Source: Tridacna crocea (Eukaryota; Mollusca; Bivalvia; Cardiida; Cardiidae). From it: 64,000 bases of DNA. Shown piece by piece: positions 24,796-35,000 of the stretch (positions are counted from its first letter, which is position 1; each line of letters begins with the position of its first letter). The stretch lies in the NCBI GenBank assembly GCA_943736015.1, contig OX031065.1, positions 37,834,427 to 37,898,426 on the forward strand, read 5' to 3'. A program made the position numbers and the translations under genes. A model generated the notes under the pieces. That model did no database searches, was not told where the DNA came from, and was given only the letters and a program-made list of their open reading frames with translations.

Positions 24796-25561
24796 AGTTT
24801 GCCCTACTTTCTAATTGACTGACAGCTAAGGATGGGTGGAAAGAGCCATACAAGAACGACACAAAGCTCGGTTCGACACGCCTCTTTTGATTGACGGTTG
24901 TACGTACGTGCGTTTTCAGTCGTACGGCGTTAAAACTGTTACTCAGGTTGTCCTTGAACTAGTTTCAGGACAATATGTCTGCAGTCAGGCTCATTCGGCA
25001 TATCACGGGTGATGGTAGCCATCATATCCCTCGTCTGTATCTAGTGGATTGATATGCAGCAGATCGGAACACCCGGAAATACGCCGGTATACCGTTCTGA
25101 AAATTGTCAGGCGCCTCTTCCAAAAGAAAACTTGGGTTTTAATTTTCTATCGAAATCTTTCGAACCATATTTCAGGCGACAAACAATTCGTAGATCTACA
25201 TTAATTTTTTATCGATTCCGATTGAAGTTTTAACCGACAGATAGACAGATGTGAATAACTTCATCGAGGTCGTTTATGTCGTTGCTGAAGGAATCGCATT
25301 GGCCTGCCATGTATAAGATCACGTGACTCGCAGTTCAAATGTAAACGACCATTATACGGACCAGGTTTGATGAAGGTACGGAATCGGCCGAATTTCATGC
25401 TCTTTGAAGCGATAGATTCAGCAATGGATGCATGCTTTGAGCCGGTTGACGACGAGAAATTTTATAAAAAAAAATATTTTCCCGACACAGGCGACGTCTC
25501 GCTAACACAACTGTGTACATGTCCCTCTAAAGTGGCTCACTGCCCATGATCTGTTTCATTT

Positions 25562-25842
25562 TTAACCCATACCAGATAAGCCCTCTTTTTACTGCCCTGA
25601 GGCAGAAGGCGCGTGAAAACATTGCGGGTAGAGGAGAAATTGCTTGTAAGGAGCATTTTCTCCTTTCCTGGTAGATCTATGTTTCTTTTTTTTCTTTCCA
25701 CAGACAAATCCTCTAATTTGAGCAAGTACCAAGTTGTTGTCTGCAAACGGTTTTAAAATTGGACCCAAGCCAAAATTCCCAGCCTGGTAAAGATTTCCTT
25801 ACCAGGGTCGTTAAAAATAGAGGTTATTTGGTAAAGGGTTAA
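25562..25842 (+). mobile_element. TTAA hairpin element, composite end
   Basis: Diverged copy with an extra terminal segment: after the long-arm end it continues into a short-arm end in the other orientation (CCAGGGTCGTTAAAAATAG ... GGTAAAGGGTTAA), suggesting recombination or one copy inserted at the edge of another. Confidence 0.65.
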
Positions 25843-26167
25843 ATACCACGTGGTCAAGTACGAGTTGTTTAGTCCCGATATTCACGTGGAAATTACGTCA
25901 CTTTTTTGGTGATGATGCAATTAGTTAGAATAGTCCCCACCCCTTTTACTACAGTGTATGCATTAGATTGGTATTTACTCTACAAAGACCAGCTAAAATA
26001 CTGTGGGCGGAGCTTTTCGTTAACCGGGATACAACTGTATATAGGTCAACCATTTAATGATTAAGTGGTCACATATTGCAACATATTGAGTCTGTATGGA
26101 ATTAAATCAAGCAATTTTGAACGAAATCCGGCGTTTTCATTGGTTTAGAAAGTAGGGCAAACTGTAA

Positions 26168-26330
26168 AGAACATTCTTCGGATTTACTCTTCATAATTTT
26201 GTCAGTGTGAAAGTAACAGAACTTCTGAATGGCTAAACCACTTGGTTTAGCCAATCAGAAGTTCTGTTACTCTCACAGTTAGAAAATTTTGAAGAACAAG
26301 ACCAAGAAATAATGCTCTGAAGAATGGTTG
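26168..26330. mobile_element. Hairpin element with 34-nt inner arms
   Basis: GTAACAGAACTTCTGA.TGGCTAAACCA pairs with its inverse around a 2-nt centre (about 26249); outer ends ACATTCTTCGGA / TCTGAAGAATGG also pair. A related copy is at 41665-41870. Confidence 0.65.
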
Positions 26331-26775
26331 GTCAAAATCACTTAAATAGTATTGACTAGTTGAACCATATGGTCGGACCTGAGATCGTATAAGATCCCTC
26401 GTGGAACTTATTAAAATTTTCGTGTCAAAGTGGGCAGAGGAAAAAGACCGCCTCTAAAACTTCGACCTTAATTTCTCTTTTCGTGTATCCATATGTTCTT
26501 TTGTCGAAGGACAAGTACCTGTTGCTACTATTTCGAACAAAAATATCTTTTCAAAAAAGAAGTAAGATGGCGGTAGAGGTACTGGCATAAAATATGGATA
26601 ATCAGGGATCGTACACGTATATATATTATCCGTGGGATAATCGCCCTCTTTGATTATTTTAATATGAAGAGAAATTTTGAAAAGTAAATGCACAAGCATA
26701 TGCCCCTTTTTACTCGTTGTTTTGCATATTGTTGAAAAGTAAAATTTTCATCGAGTACATAAACATCAAGAACTA

Positions 26776-27063
26776 GGTCGATCAACAGGAGGCGTATTCA
26801 GCTTTGTACAGAGATAAAGGAAAGCTGCCTACGACGAGAAATGGTCTTCCAAGCCCCGCAAATTAAACAATCTCGTCAACCCCCGCTCCAATCTCCGAGC
26901 AGAGTTGTCGTTCGTTACCTCACATACATGCCCCCGCTCCCCAGCATTTGGCATCATCCGGTATAGCCCGAGTACACCCGTTATAACTCGGCCAATTCCG
27001 TATTGATGGCTTTACCTGAAGTATCCCGAATCTGAGATTACTCGGTCTCCTGTTAAATCGACC
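26776..27063. mobile_element. Possible ~288-bp inverted-repeat element
   Basis: Ends GGTCGATCAACAGGAG and, on the other strand, GGTCGATTTAACAGGAG. No clear target duplication. Interior is more GC-rich than its surroundings. 27064-27600 shows nothing recognisable. Confidence 0.4.
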
Positions 27064-27599
27064 CTTTCTTGCTCTTAGACTTTTTATTTTCAATTTATTC
27101 GTTAACGATTAAGGTGGAATGTCAACATCTAGACAGTCTTTCTTATATTAATTTTGGAATAAATTGATATATCCTTACGTAAATAAAGCGTTATGTTGAT
27201 TGAATGCAGGTTTGTTTAGAAAACGCTAGCGAATAGGAATGGTTACCGACTTGTTATATTTTGCGGATAATGTAGCTCTTTGAGTCGTTATTGCTCTTCA
27301 CCAATCAAGCTTTATTATATCAGAGTCGGTGCACGTGGTGGTTGTAAAGGTGATTCGTGGTGATCAAGCTTTAATGATATATCATGACAGGAATAAGGAA
27401 ATATAGCTCATTTCTATTTAGTGCATTATGTAACCAGAAGTTGCCTTACTTTGACCTTCAGGTGTGCAAACCATAAGACAAATTTATTTCATGAGTTAAC
27501 ACTGGACCAGAGGGCAAAATTATAGGCTTGTAAGCATAAAACCGTCGAATCCCCACCGATATACAGTTCTATGCTGCAGGGTTATAAAATTAAACATTT

Positions 27600-28640
27600 T
27601 GTTTTTTTACTTAAAATAATTTTCATAGGCAAAAGCTTTTGCAGGTGTCTTAGAGACCAAATTTATATTCCAGTATAATAGGACCAAACTTGGTTGGAAT
27701 GTTCATTGGGAGGTCCTCTTTAGAAATTGTTCACAGAATTTTATTTCCATCAAAACCTCTGGTTACCATAGCAACCAAATGGAATTTTCTAGGAAATTCT
27801 TTAAAAATCTTCTCTGAAACCACTGGTCAGATTTTGAAATAATTTCATAGATATGTTCCTTGGGTGACCCTTTTCAAAACTGGTTCGTGAAATTATGATA
27901 AAAAAAATGTGGCTCTGGTGAATGGGGGCTAGTTGCACTATACGGAAATGAGGGAATTCTTAAAAATTCTTCTTCTCTGAAACTGCTGGTCAGAATTTGA
28001 AATTATTTCACAGAGATGTTCCTTGGAGGACCCTTTCCAAAAAGTGTTAAATTTTGATCCATCAAGAAACACATGAATTGGGGGCTACTTGCACTATAGG
28101 GACATGAAGAAACTCTTAAAAATTCTTCTCTGAAACTGAGGGTCAGATTGTGAAATAATTTCACAGAAATGTTCCTTGGATGACCCTTTTCAGAAATTGT
28201 TTACGAAATTTTGATCCATCAAGAAACATGGCTCTGGTGAATGGAGGCTTCTTGCACTATATGGCCATGAAGAAATTCTTTAAAATTCTTCTTCTTTGAA
28301 ACGGCTGATCAGATTTTGAAATAATCACACAGGAATGTTCCTTTGGTAACCCTTTTAAAAAATTGTTCGCAAAATGCTGATTTGTCTAGAAACATGGCTC
28401 TGGTGAATGGGGACAACTTGCACTATTTGGCCATGAAGAAATTCTTTTTCCCTGAAACAGCTGATCAGATTTTGAAATAGTTTCACAGAAATGTTTCTTG
28501 GCTGACACTTTTCAAAAATTGCTCGAGAAATGGCTCTGATGGCTGTGGGCTATTTACACTATACAGACATGAAGAAATTCTTAAAAATTCTTCTTCTCTG
28601 AAATGGCTGGTTAGATTTTGAAAATAAAATGGCTATGGTT
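27600..28640 (+). mobile_element. GCTCACC-family tandem-core element, 5' truncated
   Basis: About six diverged units built on CTGGTCAGATTTTGAAATAATTTCACAG, TTCCTTGGGTGACCC and TGGCTCTGGTGAATGGGGGCT, as in the copies at 39-43 kb. The AGCTCACC start is missing. Confidence 0.7.
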
Positions 28641-28649
28641 CTTTTTCCA

Positions 28650-28703
28650 GAAATTCAGGAAAATGCTGGAAATCAGCAGTTGCTCTTTTTTTCCACCATG
28701 TTT
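28650..28703. mobile_element. TTAA hairpin core fragment
   Basis: Only GGAAAATGCTGG...CCAGC-like core and part of the right stem remain, directly before the dispersed promoter-like repeat. Confidence 0.5.
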
Positions 28704-28954
28704 TAAAGGTGGGTATTTAGAATTTTTACATCTCACCAAATTAAATAATATATATATCACTGAAATTTATATGAAAAATTAATACAAATCATCAATAAGT
28801 AAGAGTCATAAAATTACAAAAAAAATTTTTTTGATGGTGTTCCCTTAAAAGGCTACGTAGCCTCTTAAGGTATTTTTAGATTTCGCGCCAAAAATCAATA
28901 AAGCATCGTGGGAATGTTAAGTGACTGGCACGTGACTAGTAACGCTTAAATTCC
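28704..28954 (+). promoter_or_regulatory. Dispersed repeat, copy 2, forming the upstream region of the TIM21/COA1-like gene
   Basis: Copy of 14180-14424. It ends 119 bp before the ATG at 29074. Carries TTCGCGCCAAAAAT (E2F-like), GGCACGTGAC (E-box) and the palindrome GGCTACGTAGCC. Inference: the promoter of the downstream gene lies in or overlaps this repeat, either because the repeat inserted here or because it is itself a duplicated promoter. Confidence 0.5.
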
Positions 28955-29073
28955 ATTACATTACTTACTTCTTTGAACAGAAAATAGAATCTGGTAACGC
29001 AAAGATCAAAGAAAAGGAGGAAAGAAGAGGGGAAAAAAAAATAAAGAAGAGAAGATAAAGATCACACAAGAGA

Positions 29074-32000
29074 ATGGCATTACAAAACTGTTGGAGATGT
29101 GGATCTGTGCTCCCTCAAAGCTTGTTTTCCAAAGGACATATATTTTACATCAGACAATATTATATTCTTAGAGATGGGACAGCTAGATTGTTGAAGAGTC
29201 ACTATTCATACCAACCTACAATATTTACTTCTAGATGTTTAGCAACAAAAGTTAAAGTGCCCAAAGCTAAACCTCGTTCACCTGATGCAGATAAAAAGTC
29301 TAGATCAGGTAAGTATTTAACTCAGTACTAAATGACAATATTTTAGGTTTGTCCAAGTCGAAAGGATTTGCAGATGACAAAATAAAAGTGACTGAAAATT
29401 TGATTTTTTTTTTGTGAAGAGAAGAGAACACTGTGGGAAAAGAAGAAAATGCTGGTTACCAGCATTTTCTCCTTTTTCTACAGTGTTTTCAGAAAGCTTC
29501 TTTCTCGGGGTCGTGAAAACCAGGGATCGCTTGGGAAAGGGTTAAAGTCTGTTTAATTTTTCTTCATGTTCTGCTTTGTCAAGGAAGACTTGCACAAGTA
29601 TGGACAGTAAAAGTAAGTTTTATATTGTATCAGCTTCAAGATTTACAATAATATACTTTGTGGAAGAATATCAATTTACTTATATTTCCATATTTTGTCC
29701 ATGATGTCATTTCAGTAATTTATGACATTTTCAAGATGTTTCACTTTCTGAAGTTTGTTTTCTCGCACTTGCTCTTTAAAACTGTTGATTACATCAAGTG
29801 TCCACACTGATCTTCCTAACATCTCTCATGATGTTTCTGTGCAGCATAGATATGTGTGTTAGCTTTGGTTTGTACAGTTACGACTTCAGATAGCCCCAGA
29901 TAAAGAAATCCCAAGAATTGAGGTCCGAGCTGTGTGCAGGTCATGTCACACCACACTACAGTACTTCACCTCTGGGTAATTTGAGTAAATTGCTCCATCA
30001 CCAAACATTTTGCGTAGTGTATCTTACATCTATTTTGCTGTGTATGGCTATGCCCCATCTTGCTTGAACCAGACATTTTTTCAAACAGCCGGCCCACAAC
30101 CCTGATCTCAATCTTTGTGTTATCTTTCTCTGTAACTGTCCAAAGTTAGTTTACAACCCAAAGTTTATGGACGTGTATGTGCCTTTTAAAAACGAGACAA
30201 AAGTGAGAAAGATCAGTTGTGATACTTCTTAAATTGTGGTCAACAATAGTTTTGAAGCAGTGCGAGAATGCAAGCTTTAAAAGGATAAAAAACATTATAA
30301 ATCACTGAATTGATGCCACAACAAAATATGATAATTTTAATGAAATTATTTTTTTGAAAAGTACAAGAGAGTAAATCTCAAAACTGATGTAGGATAAAAC
30401 TTACATCTTTTGTCAATGCATGTGTAAACTTTCATAAGCAGCACATAAAGATATAATAAGCAGACATTAAAACTGTAAACTTCCTTTATTGATACCCTGT
30501 ACAAGCCAAAAATTAGTGTGCAATTAGAAAGGCCAATAAATGAAACTTGTGTGGGCAGGAAGCTAACAAACAGTTGCATGGTTGGTAAGTACACAGGGAG
30601 CCAAAAGCTTGCTTTATAGCAAAGAAACACAAGCACTTTGTAACATCTATAACTTGTGTTCAGATGTACAGGTCTCAAATTGATCAGTTTCTGAACAATC
30701 TAAAATGGATAATAATCATATAGTTTAGCAAAGATTTCAGTTTGTGTGAAAATTTGCCTTTGAAAAATAATTATGTTGTTTAACCCATTACCACACAATC
30801 CCTACTTTTGACACCCCTGAGAAAGAAGCCTTTTGAAAACACTATAGGAAAAGGAGAAAATGCTGGTATTTTCTGGTAACCAGCATTTTCTCCTTTTCCC
30901 ACAGTGTTTTCTACCCTTCCCAGAACAAATGTAAATTTTTCAGTCACCTTTATTTTGTAGTCTGCAACTGCTTTCAATTTGGACCAGTCTAAAATTTTGT
31001 CGTGTGGTAAAGAATTAAATATTACCTTTTTTTTTACAGGTGGCAAGTTGCGAAAATTTCTTGTGATAGGAATTCCTTTAACCCTGATATTTACTCTTGT
31101 CATTTTACTTGTAGGTAAGTGTGCTTTTCTCAAGTTTTCTGATGCTTTGGTTTTTCTACAGACTTGTTTAGCCTGGCTTGATGGGTCAGAGATTAGTTTG
31201 TCTGACTCATGACCTTATGGTTTCGGGTTCCATACCTGGTTGCAGCAGGCTAGGAAACATTGTGGGAAAAGGAGAAAATGCTGGTTATCACACAATGTTT
31301 TCAGGGTAGTAAAATCCAGGGATTGTTTGGTAAAGGGTTGAACGGATGATAAAATTGTAGACCGGGCAGGGCCATTAAAAGTGTTTACAGACAACACTCT
31401 TAGTATATATTATCTCCCGCTAGATGGCATTCTACAAGTACACATCAATGCACTAGAACCATAACTTTACCTAAATAAATGCCCTTAAGGAATTATTCCT
31501 TATTCATAATTTTTTCCTACAGCTTTTCATGCTTCTCTACAATATAACTTTATTTTTTCATGTTTGAATGACCTGAAACTTTATATGCGTGTTTCCTTAA
31601 CATTAGAGGAGACATTCATGCCTATTTTAATCACTTATATGATTTTTGCTGCATTGCTATTTTCCTCTACCTGCCATTTACAATTATTATTCCCCCTTGA
31701 CAAATGGTGGTGGGACAGGTGTATCTTGCGACAATTTGCTGCTCTTGATAGAATGGTCCTTGGACATATGGAAAATTGACTAATAGCAAAAAGTTTATAC
31801 CTTGGTCAGCCAGTGCAGACTGCACAGGCTGATCTGGGTCGATACTTTTTTTAACAGATGCATTAAGCCCCCTTTTGACAGAGCACGAGTCAAATAGATT
31901 TGTACTTAAAAGGTTATTGTCTTTCTTAGTTATATTTTTGTGTGTTTTATTTCTGTATCATACTTTTTCAGTTTTTGCATTTACAATGTTACAATCAGTG

Positions 32001-35000
32001 AAGGAGGCTGCCAAAACACATTATTTTGACCTGGACACCCCAACAGGTGTATACAACTCTGTGTTTGACAAACTTTCTCAAGATAACAAGGTATGTTCAT
32101 GTATCTATGAATGTCCTTCACTCATTACAAGATAACAAAACCTTAATGTAGACTCATCAAGGTTGAAAGCACTTTTTGATGACAAATCAAATGTAACTCA
32201 TAGGGTTAGATATTTTTTTTATGGTTTGGAAAAGGTGGAAAACATTGCACATGAAAAAAAAAATGCAGGTTGACAACATTTTCTCATTTGACTACAATGT
32301 TTTCTAGAAGACTTTCTTCCAAGGGTTATTATTTCAAGGGATTATTTCATGAAGGCTTATTGAAAGTGGCTTAGCCATTTTCTTTTTAACCCTTTCCAAA
32401 GCAAGAAATTTTGGACCCTTCCAAACCGAAAGAGTTTTCAGATGAGAATTTTAGATTTGGAGAAAAGTGAAGAAAGTTCTCAAAAAGGGTAGAAAACACT
32501 GTGGGAAAAGGAGAAATTGCTCGTTAAGAGCAATTTCTCCTTTCCTCACAGTGTTTTCAAAGACTTTTACTGCAGACACGTAAAAATCAGGGCTTGTTTG
32601 GGAAAAGGTTAAACAACCTAAGAGGGGAAGTGCTCTGTCAGAAAGAAATCCCGGCATTTGAGCCGTATCTAATATGTTGTCTATATAAGTGTTCATTTTA
32701 GACACCTCTAAGATGTCATCTGGTAAAGAGTTGACAAATTCAAGTTCAATGTTTTTCTGTATTACAAATGAAATGAAAATAACTGTTGTTTAACTGACTG
32801 AATACCAAGGTTTATATTTTGATAATATTGAAATATTGGTAAAGCTGTAAAAGGAGATTATCTTAGAGTTGGGGTTCCACTATGTGTATAAAATTTGAGA
32901 CTTTTCTAAACTTAATGTATGTGCAGAATTCAAAATAAATGTGACTGAATTGATGTGTATTTCTCTTCAAGTCTTGTTACAGGAAGAAATCAATGTGAGA
33001 CAATGAGAGACAGTGCCAGCATTACTTTCACTTACTTACATTATTTTAAAATGCCTCCCTCTCTTGGTCATAAAAAAAAAACATGGGAATATTTATTAAC
33101 CCTTTCCAAAACAAATCTGTGTTTTTAGCTCATGGTGAGCTTTTGTGATCGCCCAATGTCCGTTGTCTGTCGTCCACAATTTCTTTAAACATCATCTCCT
33201 CCTAAACCAATGAGCCGATCTTGATGAAACTTGGCAGTGATGTTTCTTGGGTGAAGCTCTACCAAAGTTGTTTAAGAGATTGAATTCCACCTATTACTCT
33301 GGTTGCCATGGCAACCAAAAGGAATAATAAACAGCAAAATCTTTGAAAATCTTCTTCTCTGAAACTAGAAGGCGTAGAGCTTTGATATTTGGTATGTAGC
33401 ATCTCCTAGTGGACCTCTACCAAGATTGTTCATATGATGCCCCTGGGGTCAAAACTGGCCCCCTCCCGGGGGTCACAAATTTGAAACATAGGAACAAAGA
33501 AGGAAAACTTTAAAAATCTTCTTCTTCTTATGTTTATTCATTACAAGTCTTTGGAATATACTGTGGGAAAAAGAGAAAAGAACAATTTCTCATTTTCCCA
33601 CAATGTTTTATATCCTATGGTACAGCTTCCTGCCATCTATATCAAATTTAACAATATCTAATTCTTTCTGCTATACCTTATCATAGGCAAACCAATATAT
33701 GTAAAGCATACTCTGTGAAACGTTTGCATCAAGTTTCGACCAATGTAAGCATTTGCACCAAGGCCGAGCTTGGACAAAACTGCTACTGGTAAATTTTACA
33801 GTTTGTCAGAGGATCATTCTACATCAAGATTGAACCTGTATTTAGTCTAAAAAGACAAGGATAGATTTTTTTTTTCTTTGACGTTTAATTATTTATTTGT
33901 TGAAGATAATTGGTGTGTTAGGAGAACCAGTCAAAGAAGTGAAGAAGAAAAAAGTGACGTAAGTACACAGAAATATTCTATCTTTTACCTCATTTCACTC
34001 TTTACCACACAATCATGACTTTTAACGACCCTGAGAAGGAAGACTTCTGAAAACATTGAGGGAAAAGGAGAAAATGCTGGTAACCAACATTTACTCCTTT
34101 TCCCACAATGTTTTCTTCCCTTCCCAAAACAAATTTCAAATTTTCAGGCACTTTTATTTTGTTGTTTGCAAATCCTTTCAATTTGGACTAGTCTAAAATT
34201 TTGTCATTTGGTAAAGAGTTAAGTCTTTACCATACAATCTGGAATTTTAGCAAACTGAAAGATGAAGACCTTTGAAAACATTGTATGTAAAAGAGAAAAT
34301 GTGAGTAACTAGCAAAGAATTGTAGGGCTCATTGGTACAGGTTACAATCCTTTACTAAACAAACTCATGTTGTTACAACCCTACCGAAAATGGCTTTTAA
34401 TAAATGTGGTAGCCAACATTTACCTTTTTATAGGCCCATCAAAAACAGAACATAGAATCATCCATGGCCTACAGGCGGGCAACTGGGCGGGTGGCATCCA
34501 ATTCCTTGTCTAGAGCATAACTTTGTCATCTCTGGTCTGATTGACTTTAAACTTGGTATCTGGGTTTCTTTTGATAATATGGAGTGCAGGGGGAAGAATC
34601 ATGACTCTACCTCATGGTGTCTTTAATTTATTTCCCATTTATCGTAATTTTTACAGCATTTTCTGCTTATCTGGAACATTACTATGTCATCTCTGGCCTG
34701 ATCATCTTAAAATTTGGTATGCATGATTGTTGAAAAATTACAGAGTACAGTGCTCAAGACCATAACTCCTCCTAGCACAGATTTTTAGTTATTCCCCTAT
34801 TGATCCTCATTTTATTGCATTTCTTGCTTGTCGGGAGAACAACTTTGTCATCTTAAGTAGGAATGAAATATGGTATGCTCAGCATGATAGTTGAAAAAAT
34901 TACAGAGTGCAATGCACAAGACCATAACTGTTCCTAGCACAGATTTTGAGTTATTCTCCTTTGATCTGCTTGTCTGGAGCATAACTTTGTCATCTGAAGT

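Noticed and set aside
25367..25549. 60-codon open frame starting MMKVRNRPNFMLFEAIDSAM
   Set aside because: No family recognised, no clear splice sites at its ends and no supporting neighbouring exon; length is expected by chance.
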